Made by a program: the position numbers and the translations under genes. A DNA stretch of 64,000 nucleotides, taken from the NCBI RefSeq assembly GCF_001636615.1, contig NZ_LGEK01000012.1, positions 31,748-95,747 on the forward strand. The letters are read 5' to 3'. Below are positions 17,229 through 25,592 of the stretch, in pieces. The DNA is from Mucilaginibacter sp. L294. GTDB lineage: Bacteria; Bacteroidota; Bacteroidia; Sphingobacteriales; Sphingobacteriaceae. A model generated the notes under the pieces. The model ran no database searches. It was not told the DNA's origin and saw only the letters and a program-made list of their open reading frames with translations. Numbering within the stretch: position 1 is the stretch's first letter; each line of letters begins with the position of its first letter.

Positions 17229-17275
17229 CGACTTTTTTCGCCTTTTTTCGACCTTGGTTCGCCCTTTTTGGGGGA
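17229..17275 (-). repeat. Second phased array with CG every 10-11 bases
   Basis: CG steps at 17229, 17239, 17249 and 17260 are separated by T/C tracts. Read on the minus strand the units resemble GGnCGAAAAA, the same type as copy A at 9954-10000. Confidence 0.55.
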
Positions 17276-17354
17276 TGAAATTTGTGGGGTAAGCTGGAAA
17301 GCTTAGTGGGTTTTGGTTATGTTAGAGAATAATATACGATCTATAGCAATTTAG

Positions 17355-17385
17355 TTGATACCAACAGAAAGCTTTGTTATATTTG
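17355..17385 (+). promoter_or_regulatory. Bacteroidota-type promoter of the FRG/DUF262 module
   Basis: TTG (17355-17357), 20 bases, then TATATTTG (17378-17385), an exact TAnnTTTG. The predicted transcript starts near 17390, about 38 bases before the ATG at 17428. That supports this start over an upstream TTG at 17374, which lies inside the promoter. Confidence 0.7.
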
Positions 17386-17427
17386 AACCTACCCATAGCG
17401 GAAGCCATACCTAACATATCACATTTC

Positions 17428-18153
17428 ATGAAAGAAATCAATTCCGTTAGTCAGTTAATAGAATTATTAAAATCGGATAATTCTTCTTATACAGGTGATT
17501 TATGGTATAGAGGCCAAGGAAATGAAAAATGGGTTTTATCACCAGGACTTTTACGAGCACATAGTGCGCCGTCTGAAAATAGTTTTTTAACTAAGTTTAA
17601 ACAATCAGCAGCGATGTTAATTGACAGGCATCCTAAAGATAGTTTCGACTGGATGTTTCTTATGCAGCATTACGGAGTGCCAACACGATTATTAGATTGG
17701 ACCGAAAGCCCACTAACAGCGCTTTACTTCGCTGTATCTGATAAGTTAACAGACGACGTTGATGCAGCTTTATGGTCATTAAAACCTACAGAATTAAATA
17801 GAATAGCTCGAGTGGAACTTGATGAAATTTTGAGTTTTGATGATGACGAGTTGAAAAGCTATTCTCTTGAAACATTAAGACAAAACCCACGCAATAAATT
17901 AACGCCACTGGCTACAATTGCGACAAGAAATAATCCCAGAATACAAGCTCAATTAGGTGTTTTTACTATTCATCACTTAGACCAAAGGCCTATCGAGGAC
18001 TTCTGTACCCAAAGTGAAGTGATAAAATATCGAATCCCTAAAGCGAGCAAGGAAATTATAAGAAACGAACTTAAACTTCTTGGAATAAGTAAATTTACTT
18101 TATTCCCTGAACTTGCAAGTATTGGTGAAATATTAAATGGAACATTTAGATGA
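17428..18153 (+). CDS. FRG domain-containing protein
   Basis: 241 residues. The FRG domain is recognisable from LWYRGQGNEKW (near residue 25), KQSAAMLIDRHP, and the central FLMQHYGVPTRLLDWTESPLTALYFAV. The domain's molecular function is not established; FRG proteins are frequent in defence islands. The stop overlaps the next start (ATGA at 18150), a tight coupling to a DUF262 gene. Codons are markedly AT-rich compared with the flanking kinase and RCC1 genes, a sign of recent acquisition. It has its own promoter. A role as effector or toxin in a two-gene defence module is an inference. Confidence 0.85.
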   Translation: MKEINSVSQLIELLKSDNSSYTGDLWYRGQGNEKWVLSPGLLRAHSAPSENSFLTKFKQSAAMLIDRHPKDSFDWMFLMQHYGVPTRLLDWTESPLTALYFAVSDKLTDDVDAALWSLKPTELNRIARVELDEILSFDDDELKSYSLETLRQNPRNKLTPLATIATRNNPRIQAQLGVFTIHHLDQRPIEDFCTQSEVIKYRIPKASKEIIRNELKLLGISKFTLFPELASIGEILNGTFR

Positions 18154-19199
18154 GTTATATAGAAACGAATCCAGTTCAACACGCAACCATTCTTAGAATT
18201 TATTCTGAGAAAGACCAGATCGTATCTGATCCAGAATATCAAAGAAATGGTGGTGTATGGACTCCTGAAAAGAAACAATTATTAATTGATTCTATTTTAA
18301 ATAATTACGATATTCCCAAAATCTATTTTCACCAATACGATCGAGTTGAAAAACAACAATCTGGAAAATCGTATGCAATTATCGATGGAAAACAACGAGT
18401 GGAAACGATTTGGTCATTTATCGAAGGACGGTTTTGTCTTTCGAATGACTTTGAGTATCAAGATGACAACAATATACGTCTTGCTGGTTTAAGTTATGAC
18501 GATATATCTAAAGAATATCCAAAAATCAAAATCAAGTTTGATTCATTTGTACTTCCCATTATTGGAGTCCAAACCGATGACTTGGATTTAATAGAGGATA
18601 TGTTTTCAAGGCTTAATGAAGCGGTTCCGTTAAATTCAGCAGAAAAAAGAAATGCATTTGGAGGTGATATGGTAAATGAAATTCGAAATATCTCACGACA
18701 TCCTTTTTTTAGCACGAGAGTGAAATTTTCTAATAATAGATATCAACATTATGAATCTGCAGGTCGTTTATTACTCGTAGAAGTATCCTTGGAAGAAAGC
18801 GAAAAGCTTTTTGACACGAAAAAGGTGTACCTAGATTCGATGGTAAGAAAATATAAATCGGGTCAAATGGATTTTATTAACAGAGTAAGTTTAGTTGTTA
18901 CACATTACCTCGACGAAATGAACAATTGCTTTAGTTTGAGTGATAATTTGCTCAGGGCCCAAGGAAATATTGTAGTTTATTATTTGCTATTTAAATGGGC
19001 AGAAGAAAATCATATTACAATTACCAGGTCAAGACTATTGGCCTTTACAGAGTTGGTTAAAGAAAATCGAGAAATTGCGGAAGTAAATTACGAGGGTGCG
19101 GATTTTGATTTGCTCGAATATGATAGATTGACGCAACAAGGTACAAATGATGCATCGAATATTCGAGAACGCTTGAGAGTTCTAACTGAAAACATATAG
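18150..19199 (+). CDS. DUF262 domain-containing protein (ParB/GmrS-like N-domain)
   Basis: 349 residues. The N-terminal part has PEYQRNGGVWTPEKKQLLIDSIL, then AIIDGKQRVETIWSF. These are the R-x-x-x-W and DGQQR-type motifs of DUF262, a ParB/sulfiredoxin-like domain that in GmrS, BrxU and SspE binds or hydrolyses nucleotides to license DNA cleavage. The rest (SRLNEAVPLNSAEKRNA and helical C-terminus) also fits DUF262. No HNH/DUF1524 nuclease domain is fused, unlike GmrSD. It shares an ATGA overlap with the FRG gene and is equally AT-rich. The best guess is the sensor or nucleotide-processing half of an anti-phage-like pair. Confidence 0.87.
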   Translation: MSYIETNPVQHATILRIYSEKDQIVSDPEYQRNGGVWTPEKKQLLIDSILNNYDIPKIYFHQYDRVEKQQSGKSYAIIDGKQRVETIWSFIEGRFCLSNDFEYQDDNNIRLAGLSYDDISKEYPKIKIKFDSFVLPIIGVQTDDLDLIEDMFSRLNEAVPLNSAEKRNAFGGDMVNEIRNISRHPFFSTRVKFSNNRYQHYESAGRLLLVEVSLEESEKLFDTKKVYLDSMVRKYKSGQMDFINRVSLVVTHYLDEMNNCFSLSDNLLRAQGNIVVYYLLFKWAEENHITITRSRLLAFTELVKENREIAEVNYEGADFDLLEYDRLTQQGTNDASNIRERLRVLTENI

Positions 19200-19274
19200 T
19201 TTAAACACATACGCTGGCGCACGCGTGCCGCGTGTGCCCTAACCAAGTAAAGCTCACCGCCTATCCCTCAAATA

Positions 19275-19298
19275 AGATTTCTCCTCGTCCCTCGTTCG
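19275..19298. repeat. Partial copy of dispersed palindromic repeat family 1
   Basis: This stretch matches, with small changes, the arm sequence found at 26289-26318 and 50252-50281 (core TTTCTCCTCGT, then CTCGTTCG). It lies downstream of the DUF262 gene. Confidence 0.6.
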
Positions 19299-19310
19299 GA
19301 AACACAAACA

Positions 19311-19376
19311 TTGTCAGTCTGAGCCTATCGAAGACCTGTACGCCTTGCTAATGGTTCGACAGGCTCACCATGACAA
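19311..19376. repeat. Inverted repeat, family 2 (TTGTCA...TGACAA)
   Basis: Arms 19311-19332 and 19355-19376 pair imperfectly: TTGTCA/TGACAA, GAGCCT/AGGCTC and CGAA/TTCG. It sits between the convergent DUF262 and RCC1 genes and may act as a bidirectional terminator. Confidence 0.6.
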
Positions 19377-19393
19377 CTACCTTGTATCTAAAA

Positions 19394-20575
19394 CTATTTA
19401 TTTAATTTAACTTTTGTAAAAACTGAAACATCTTTTGTGCTTCCTGCGCCAATTTCTCCGTAGGTGTTACTACCGGTTGCCCATAGGGTTTTATCGGTTT
19501 TGATCATTAGTGAATGATATTCTGACGCTGCAATATTGGTAACGTTATCCGTAATTTTGATGAATTTATTTTGATTGGGGCCGTTAATACCAAAGGTTTG
19601 ATTGTTATAACCTGCGGCCCATAAGCTGCCGTCGGTTTTGATCGCTAACGAAAAAAACCTGCCGCCGGCCAATGCCGAAACGCCGTCCATTACCTTGGTG
19701 AAACGTGTTGTGCCTGTATTGGTGCCTATGCCCAATTCACCATATTCATTGTGCCCGGTTGCCCAAAGCGTATTGTCTGTTTTAATGATGAGCGAATGGT
19801 ATGAGCAGGCTTTAATAGCCTTTACACCGTCCATCACCTTTACAAATCCCATCTGGTCTGTTTTGGTACCGATGCCAAGCTGGCCCTCAACGTTTTGGCC
19901 GCAAACCCATAAACTACCATCGGTTTTAAGCATCAGTAAATGTGCCTGGCCGGCAGAGATGGCTTTAACGTTATCGGCAATTTTTTGGTAAGTATCTGCT
20001 ACATCAGCGGTGGAGTAGCTTGAATTAAAGATCTTGTAATGGTTAAAGCCGCTTGCCCAAAGGCTGTGGTCGGCCTTGATGAAAAAGCCATTCTCGGGGC
20101 CGGCCTCCACTTGTTCGGCAGCGTCGGTAACCTTTACAAAATTGCCGTTTGATACCGCGGTGCCAATGCCTAAGTCGCCAAAGTAATTGCCACCCGATGT
20201 CCAAACCGAATTATCGGATTTAATAATAATGGAGCGCGAGTCGTTTAGTGATACTGCCTTTACCCCATCACTTACACGAACGAAATTTATATTCTTGTTT
20301 TTATTGCCTGTTCCTAAAACGGCACTCCGGTTATCGCCGGCGGCCCAAAGCACGTTTTGATCGTCAATAGCTATGGTGTTGTTTTCGGAAGTGGCGACCT
20401 GCAAAAAATGAGCATCAGCGGTTGATATTGGAGGTTCTGTGCCATCTTTTGTAGGGCTTCCTTTTTTACAGGATGAATACACCACTAATGATAGGATGAT
20501 AAGGAATTTTAATGACCCGGAGGCAACCGCCCGGCGCGTTGCAGCCGAAAGGTGGTTTAAAAAGTGATTAAGCAT
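19394..20575 (-). CDS. RCC1-repeat lipoprotein
   Basis: 393 residues. An N-terminal hydrophobic stretch ends in a lipobox (VVYSSC-KK), preceded by an unusually long N-region. Seven repeats follow, each with a [SNT]-x-LW-x-x-G-x-N core such as SLWVCGQNVEGQLGIG and TLWATGHNEYGELGIG, the RCC1/BLIP-II beta-propeller repeat. Seven units fit one closed propeller exposed on the cell surface. In bacteria these propellers bind proteins or carbohydrates; the partner here is unknown. The gene stands alone. Confidence 0.88.
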   Translation of the reverse strand: MLNHFLNHLSAATRRAVASGSLKFLIILSLVVYSSCKKGSPTKDGTEPPISTADAHFLQVATSENNTIAIDDQNVLWAAGDNRSAVLGTGNKNKNINFVRVSDGVKAVSLNDSRSIIIKSDNSVWTSGGNYFGDLGIGTAVSNGNFVKVTDAAEQVEAGPENGFFIKADHSLWASGFNHYKIFNSSYSTADVADTYQKIADNVKAISAGQAHLLMLKTDGSLWVCGQNVEGQLGIGTKTDQMGFVKVMDGVKAIKACSYHSLIIKTDNTLWATGHNEYGELGIGTNTGTTRFTKVMDGVSALAGGRFFSLAIKTDGSLWAAGYNNQTFGINGPNQNKFIKITDNVTNIAASEYHSLMIKTDKTLWATGSNTYGEIGAGSTKDVSVFTKVKLNK

Positions 20576-20647
20576 TGTTATGTTTAACCACTGCCATATT
20601 ATTTTGTTTTTGCGATGGTTGTTATTAATAAGCCGGTATGTATGCTC

Positions 20648-20690
20648 AAAACCGTCCTAAAGGTTGTTGGTGAGGACACCAACAACGGGG
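20648..20690. repeat. Dispersed hairpin repeat family 3, copy 1
   Basis: GTTGTTGGTG, AGGA loop, CACCAACAAC forms a perfect 10-bp hairpin inside a 43-base unit that recurs at 23886-23928 with a few changes. Confidence 0.75.
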
Positions 20691-20841
20691 GTAATAAAGT
20701 ACCGGCCTATTTTACCTAAACCCGATAGCAGCGGATACCGGCCCTGCGCTTAAGGCCTGCGGGCGTATAAGCGGATAGCGGGGCTGCCTTAACCTAAGCA
20801 CCACTGCAACTGCTTTTCAAAAAAATCTATCACTTCACGAT

Positions 20842-20985
20842 TTTACTCACCCGGTCTTTGCTTCGCCCGACCACCCTCTCTTCGCTACGCGGAAAGAGGG
20901 GTTTGATTTACAATTTTGCTTTTCTCCTCACCCTCTTTGCGCAGCAGAGAGGGTCGACAAACGCAGTGAGGTCGGGGTGAGTAAA
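20842..20985. repeat. Long imperfect inverted repeat
   Basis: The outer ends TTTACTCACCC and GGGTGAGTAAA (with small differences) and inner CCCTCTC/GAGAGGG blocks pair over about 55 bases per arm with internal mismatches. It looks like a miniature palindromic repeat, not a gene. Confidence 0.6.
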
Positions 20986-21059
20986 CTACGCGCTTGCAAA
21001 GTATCCCTCCCCATACTATTTCCAAACCCTCACGTTATTATATTTATTAAATTACGCCC

Positions 21060-21851
21060 ATGGCAGCGGCTCAGGATTTGTTTTTAGGGAATAACAGGGT
21101 GGTTAGGGCGGTGAGCGGCACTACCATCGCGCTTACGGCTTATGGCGCCGGGGCGGGTTTTGAGGAATGGCATTCGCATGCTAATGATAGTATCAGTCTG
21201 CTGCTATCGGGCACGCACCACGAGAGTTTGCAGGGCAGGGAACTTAAACGTACCCCCGGCGACCTCAAATTTATCCCGGCAGGGGTAATGCACCGCTGCG
21301 AACAGTATTTGCCCGGTACCTGTAAAATTAACCTTGATTTGAACGGGCAGGCGCTGCAAAAAATGGGGATCAGCGAAGAACAGCTGGCGGGATTGTCGGG
21401 CAGTTCACTACCGGCAAAATTCACCCTGTTGAAACTGTACCACGAGCTGGTGGCGCATGAGGTGCCCGAGGCTTCAACAGAGCTTTTGCTGTTCCAGCTT
21501 TTTAACCCTGCCACACCACCCAAACACAAAGGCGCGCCACCGCTTTGGGCCGAGCGCTTAAAAGATTTGCTGCATGATGAGTGGGACAAGAATTTCCACC
21601 TGGATGATCTTTCGGCACGGCTGGGGGTGCACCCGGTAACCATCTCGCGGTATTTCCCGCTGTATTTTGCCACCACACTGGGCAATTATATGCTGCAGAT
21701 TAAGGTAAACAAAGCCTTAACCATGATCAGGGCCAGCAATACGCCGCTTACCCAAATTGCCTATAACTGCGGCTTTGCCGACCAGGCGCATTTTACCCGC
21801 ACCTTTAAAGCCATTACCGGCTACCGCCCGCAGGAGTTCAGGAAGGCGTAA
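21060..21851 (+). CDS. AraC-family transcriptional regulator
   Basis: 263 residues. The N-terminal half is cupin-like (EEWHSHANDSISLLLSGTH, then PAGVMHRCEQ), suited to binding a small ligand. The C-terminal roughly 100 residues carry two helix-turn-helix motifs (LDDLSARLGVHPVTISRYF and PLTQIAYNCGFADQAHFTRTFKAITGYRPQEFR), the AraC signature. The ligand and targets are unknown. It precedes an M3 peptidase by 76 bases on the same strand; a promoter-like element between them suggests separate control. Confidence 0.93.
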   Translation: MAAAQDLFLGNNRVVRAVSGTTIALTAYGAGAGFEEWHSHANDSISLLLSGTHHESLQGRELKRTPGDLKFIPAGVMHRCEQYLPGTCKINLDLNGQALQKMGISEEQLAGLSGSSLPAKFTLLKLYHELVAHEVPEASTELLLFQLFNPATPPKHKGAPPLWAERLKDLLHDEWDKNFHLDDLSARLGVHPVTISRYFPLYFATTLGNYMLQIKVNKALTMIRASNTPLTQIAYNCGFADQAHFTRTFKAITGYRPQEFRKA

Positions 21852-21902
21852 AAAAACCGCATTCAGGCTAATTTGGTTCAATTTTGATGGTTTGCTATTG
21901 CC

Positions 21903-21910
21903 TACTTTTG
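21903..21910 (+). promoter_or_regulatory. -7 element TACTTTTG before the M3 peptidase
   Basis: Exact TAnnTTTG match 17 bases before the ATG at 21928. TTTG boxes occur upstream at 21872 and 21883, but neither has ideal spacing. Confidence 0.45.
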
Positions 21911-21927
21911 GGATATATTCATTTACA

Positions 21928-23799
21928 ATGCATTCCAGATACTATCATAAACTTGCTTTTATACTTTGTTTACTGTTGCCATGGCTGCACACCAACGCGC
22001 AGCAGTTCGACCCTTTTGACGGCAACGCGGCGGCTTTTCATGTAAAGCTAAGCCGTTACTTTAAAACCGAGGAGGATGAAAAGGCCGCCCGTGTTTTGGT
22101 GACCGATAGCATTAACCGTTTTAAGGCAGATACCGCCTGGACGCTTAATAACCTTGCCGCGCATCTGGATACTTACAGCAGGCTATTGGTTGCGATAGAA
22201 AGGCATAACCAGTATTTTAGGCTGCGTACGTATATCAATAAAAACGATAGCCTGGCAAGGCAGGCTTACAACCAGGTTGACGAGGTTGAAAGCGGATTGG
22301 AAGGTATTACCGGGCGCATGCTTTTGCAGCCAAGGTTTGCCGCCATCACCGAAGTGCAATTGAAGCAATATCAGCTTACTAAATACAAATTTTTGCTGAG
22401 CAAAGCCAAAGAACAGGCGGTGCACAGCCTGCCCGAGCATGACGAGCAACTGCTGGGCAAGGTATCTGACGATATGATTGACCACCTGACCGACCGCTAC
22501 GATAACCTGATGAGCAGCATAACGGGCGACAGCATCACCATTAAAAACAAAAAGTACAGCCCGGTGAAGATCTGGAGCGGCATATTGCAGAACCCGGATA
22601 GCGTATTGCGAAGGCAGGTGAGCGAGGCTTACTACAAAGCCTACAGCGACCACGCCGAAGTGATTGCCGCCGCGCTGATTGATATAACCCGCCAAAAAAA
22701 CATCCTGGCCAAACTAAGGGGATATAAAACCGCTACCGACCGCGTTTATGGTCGCCGCTTGCAACTGGCGGAAGAAAGCGTTAAAAAAATGCTGGGTGAA
22801 ATGAACCAATATGCCGATGTATTAAAAAACTATCAGCGGGTGCAGGCTAATCAAATTAAAAAACAAACCGGGCTGGCCACCGTGCATAGCTGGGATGCAT
22901 CGCTGCCGATGGGTTTTACGTGGCAACCGCTTCCCTTTGCCAAAGTAAGGCCGCTGATACTGGACGCGCTTGCGCCACTGGGGGATGAATACACCCGGCA
23001 TTTCGCCGCTTTGTTAGACCCCGCCAACGGCCAGATGGAGATTGCCGGTGGCCCTAACCGGGTGAACGAGAATACCTCGGTAGGCTTTATCGGCGTACCC
23101 GAAAGCCTGTATATGAAAAGCTATAACGGCACGCTTGGGGATGTATCGCGCCTGATACACGAAGGCGGGCATGCCATACATGAGCAACTGATGAGCGATA
23201 GCCGGATTGTGCCATCCTACAAATACGGGCCAAGCATTTTGTATGAAGCCTACGCCATGTTTAATGAATTGCTTTTGCTGGATGCGCTGGAAAAACAGGA
23301 AAAAACCAACGACGGTAAAGCGTTTTATACCAAGCAGTTTCTGGATAAGCTATCGCACGAGATATTTACATCGGCTGAAGAAGGGGCCTTTGAGCAGGGC
23401 TTGTATGATGGCGTGGCCGGCGGCACAATCAACACCCGCGATGATGTGGACAAGCTTTACGCGGGCATCATGAACAAGTATGATAGCTATTTCCCTGCCG
23501 AGCCGCAACGCAAAAGCGAATGGATAAACAAACGCCTGGTTTTTGATGACCCTTTGTATAACGTTAATTACCTGTACGCTATTTTAGTATCGTGCAAGTT
23601 GTACCAGCAACAGCACGCCGACCCTAAAACGTTCGCTGTAAAATATACGGCCCTGCTTAAAAACGGTTTTGATGCCCCGGCTGCTGACCTGCTTAAAAAG
23701 TTTATGGGCTTTAGCCTGGATAGCGGCAGTTTACTGAAAGACGCACTGGGTTTGATGCGCGATAAAACAAGTAAGCTGGAGGGGTTGTACGCGAGATAA
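21928..23799 (+). CDS. M3 family oligoendopeptidase, exported
   Basis: 623 residues from the ATG at 21928, chosen because it begins a clean signal peptide (LCLLLPWLHTNAQQ). A longer in-frame reading would run back into the AraC gene. The zinc site is LIHEGGHAIHEQL (HExxH), with a downstream Glu region YEAYAMFNELLLLD, as in M3 metallopeptidases (thimet/oligopeptidase F type). The enzyme probably degrades short peptides in the periplasm. The late section around GVAGGTINTRDDVDKLYA is also typical. It is transcribed behind the AraC regulator, but no regulatory link is shown by sequence. Confidence 0.9.
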   Translation: MHSRYYHKLAFILCLLLPWLHTNAQQFDPFDGNAAAFHVKLSRYFKTEEDEKAARVLVTDSINRFKADTAWTLNNLAAHLDTYSRLLVAIERHNQYFRLRTYINKNDSLARQAYNQVDEVESGLEGITGRMLLQPRFAAITEVQLKQYQLTKYKFLLSKAKEQAVHSLPEHDEQLLGKVSDDMIDHLTDRYDNLMSSITGDSITIKNKKYSPVKIWSGILQNPDSVLRRQVSEAYYKAYSDHAEVIAAALIDITRQKNILAKLRGYKTATDRVYGRRLQLAEESVKKMLGEMNQYADVLKNYQRVQANQIKKQTGLATVHSWDASLPMGFTWQPLPFAKVRPLILDALAPLGDEYTRHFAALLDPANGQMEIAGGPNRVNENTSVGFIGVPESLYMKSYNGTLGDVSRLIHEGGHAIHEQLMSDSRIVPSYKYGPSILYEAYAMFNELLLLDALEKQEKTNDGKAFYTKQFLDKLSHEIFTSAEEGAFEQGLYDGVAGGTINTRDDVDKLYAGIMNKYDSYFPAEPQRKSEWINKRLVFDDPLYNVNYLYAILVSCKLYQQQHADPKTFAVKYTALLKNGFDAPAADLLKKFMGFSLDSGSLLKDALGLMRDKTSKLEGLYAR

Positions 23800-23885
23800 C
23801 CACCGTCCTTGTTGATGTTTAGATTTTAATTCCCTCCTCTGTCGCCGCAGGGTCTCACTACGTTCAGCATGACAAAGGGTTTTTT

Positions 23886-23928
23886 AAAACTGTCCTAAGG
23901 GTTGTTGGTGCGGACACCAGCAACGGGA
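23886..23928. repeat. Dispersed hairpin repeat family 3, copy 2
   Basis: GTTGTTGGTG, CGGA loop, CACCAGCAAC at 23901-23924 with flanks like those of the copy at 20648. It lies between the convergent M3 peptidase and PH-like genes. Confidence 0.75.
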
Positions 23929-23941
23929 TGATCTAATTCCT

Positions 23942-24232
23942 TTAGCTTCTCGCTCTGCCTCTGCCGTTCTCTATAGCGTCTTTAATTTCTTTGGCGTCGC
24001 TTTTTGAGAAACCGTGGGCCTCAACCTTGTTGCCATTGTGGTAAAAACGAATGGTAGAGTAACCGATAAGCGGGGTATCAATCTCCACTGCCGAGATGCT
24101 ATCGTAAGCCACAGAGGTTTCGTCGCCGCTGAACAGGCCGGGGATTTTGATAGTGATGCCGGTTGGTTCAACAATGATCTGCGCGGGGAAAAGCTTATTA
24201 CCTTCTGACAGGCGTGATGCGGTGTATTTCAT
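23942..24232 (-). CDS. Small PH-like/hypothetical protein
   Basis: 96 residues, soluble, no signal peptide. The sequence alternates short beta strands (IIVEPTGITIKIPG, then STIRFYHNGNKVEAHG) and ends in a helix (SKSDAKEIKDAIE), a layout like bacterial PH domains. I cannot name a family with certainty. It is a single gene with a recognisable -7 element upstream and a repeat hairpin just past its stop. Confidence 0.6.
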   Translation of the reverse strand: MKYTASRLSEGNKLFPAQIIVEPTGITIKIPGLFSGDETSVAYDSISAVEIDTPLIGYSTIRFYHNGNKVEAHGFSKSDAKEIKDAIENGRGRARS

Positions 24233-24262
24233 GATCTTAATAAGGGGTATGAATTAATGCTT

Positions 24263-24289
24263 CAAAAGTAACGATTTAATCATTATCAA
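24263..24289 (-). promoter_or_regulatory. Candidate promoter of the PH-like gene
   Basis: On the minus strand, TTG (24287-24289) and TACTTTTG (24263-24270), an exact TAnnTTTG, with a 16-base spacer, slightly short. It lies 31 bases upstream of the ATG. Confidence 0.4.
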
Positions 24290-24325
24290 TATTATAATCG
24301 CTTTGTATGTTCTGTAAGCAAATAA

Positions 24326-24358
24326 GCAAGCGAAAGAGAATAACCCTCTTTCGCTTGC
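24326..24358 (-). terminator. Terminator after the YXWGXW gene
   Basis: Perfect 13-bp arms (24326-24338 and 24346-24358) with a 7-base loop, followed on the minus strand by TTATTT. A closely related hairpin ends the next gene upstream (25495-25522). Confidence 0.75.
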
Positions 24359-24425
24359 ATGTGTTATAAACTAAATAATGGCAGTATCGCAGGGGCTTTT
24401 TAATAGGCCTTGCGGCAACATATAG

Positions 24426-25385
24426 CTATTTTTCCCGTGCCTGTTTTTCGTGTTCTTTTTCAGCATGTTGTGCGGGTTGCCTTTTTTGCCTGGCTGGCGT
24501 TTCGGCCTGGCGCATTTTTACACGCTCACTGGCGCTTGCAGCATGGCTTTGCTGTTTTGGGGTTACTACCGGGCTGTTTTTAGCAATTTTATCGTTGTTT
24601 TGGTTTGCAAGGTGTTTATTGCTGTTTGCCGGCGCATTACTTTTATCTGCAGCAGCTTTAGCGGGTTTGCCTTTTTGCCCAAACCTGTCGCCATTAACTT
24701 TATTGTAGGCAGTAACAGCAGGCTTGCCCTGGTTTGCCGATGCATGCTGGCTGCGATTAGCCATTGCTTTCTGCTCATGCGAAAGCTGATCGTGGGTTGG
24801 CTGCACATGTTTTTCTTTCATGGCGGTTAACTCTTCGGGGCGTGGTGTTGCATTTACGCCGCCCCGGCCATTAAAGCTTGCGCGGTTATTAATGGTGGTG
24901 TTATTGTTAACCACAACGGTATTATCAATATAGGTGTTCTTCACTACGGTTTTATTAACGTTAACCACGGCGGTGTTATACCTAAAGGAGTTACCTTCCC
25001 ACCGGCCGCCGCCAAAACCCGATCCGCCGTAACCGTAGCCATAATTAACCCCACCATAAAAGCCAACATGGCGGCCCCAATACCCGGCATGGAAGCTGTA
25101 GATACTGCCATCGTATCCCCAATAGCCGGGTGTCCATAAATAATGAGGACGCGGCGGGCTCACCCAAACGCCCGGTACCCAGTAGTAATCGCCCATATTA
25201 TTATCATACGCCCAGTATCCGGGTACCCACAAATAGCCATCTACAGGGCAAAGCGGTTGTGTATAAACCGGCAGGGCCGGAGGGGCTATATTTATAGATA
25301 TGCCTACGCTAACCTGCGCAAATAACTTTGATGATGACACTAAAATTAATGCCAGCAAAACAAAACCTTTAATTACCTTTTTCAT
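24426..25385 (-). CDS. Exported YXWGXW-repeat protein
   Basis: 319 residues with a signal peptide (SSSKLFAQ). Residues about 45-105 contain three YXWGXW-type repeats (YLWVPGYWAYD, YYWVPGVWVSPP, YLWTPGYWGYD). A Gly/Tyr-rich segment comes next, then an Asn/Val-rich stretch, and finally a long low-complexity basic tail rich in Lys, Gln, His and Ala that is probably disordered. Such proteins are common in Bacteroidota and Proteobacteria and are envelope proteins of unknown job. The basic tail could bind DNA or polyanions, but nothing proves it. Confidence 0.85.
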   Translation of the reverse strand: MKKVIKGFVLLALILVSSSKLFAQVSVGISINIAPPALPVYTQPLCPVDGYLWVPGYWAYDNNMGDYYWVPGVWVSPPRPHYLWTPGYWGYDGSIYSFHAGYWGRHVGFYGGVNYGYGYGGSGFGGGRWEGNSFRYNTAVVNVNKTVVKNTYIDNTVVVNNNTTINNRASFNGRGGVNATPRPEELTAMKEKHVQPTHDQLSHEQKAMANRSQHASANQGKPAVTAYNKVNGDRFGQKGKPAKAAADKSNAPANSNKHLANQNNDKIAKNSPVVTPKQQSHAASASERVKMRQAETPARQKRQPAQHAEKEHEKQAREK

Positions 25386-25494
25386 AACGTGATTGTTTAC
25401 GTATATGACAAAGTGAATGCGGATAAGTTAGGCCAAAGGCATTAGAATTGGATTAGAGTTTGAAGCTGATCATCATGGCGTTATATCAAAAAAA

Positions 25495-25522
25495 CAAGCG
25501 AAAGAGATAACCCTTCCGCTTG
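25495..25522 (-). terminator. Terminator after the ricin-like lipoprotein gene
   Basis: The CAAGCG.../...CGCTTG hairpin (one mismatch) is followed on the minus strand by seven T residues. It resembles the hairpin at 24326, as if duplicated. Confidence 0.8.
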
Positions 25523-25592
25523 CCTGCATTACTAAAAACTGATCAATGAGCAATGATGTATCTACTAATTTTGCTCAACTAAATGCGACTCA

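Larger units (their letters stand above)
17016..17427. other. 412-bp divergent intergenic region with palindrome cluster, phased array and promoter
   Basis: This lies between the divergent kinase and FRG genes. It holds the second GTTCAC/GTGAAC cluster (17127-17160), the second phased 10-bp array (17229-17275), and a good promoter for the FRG gene (17355-17385). No coding region is visible. Confidence 0.7.
20576..21059. other. 484-bp intergenic region rich in palindromes
   Basis: This lies between the divergent RCC1 and AraC genes. It contains a 24-bp hairpin of a dispersed family (20648-20690) and a larger inverted repeat (20842-20985). No gene is seen. Confidence 0.65.

Noticed and set aside
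17374..17427. N-terminal extension of the FRG protein from TTG 17374
   Set aside because: It overlaps the -7 promoter element (17378-17385), so it would not be transcribed in full; the ATG at 17428 is used instead.
21140..21685. 181-codon minus-strand frame inside the AraC gene
   Set aside because: The sense strand encodes clear AraC motifs; the antisense protein is Ser/Cys-rich, as shadow frames often are.
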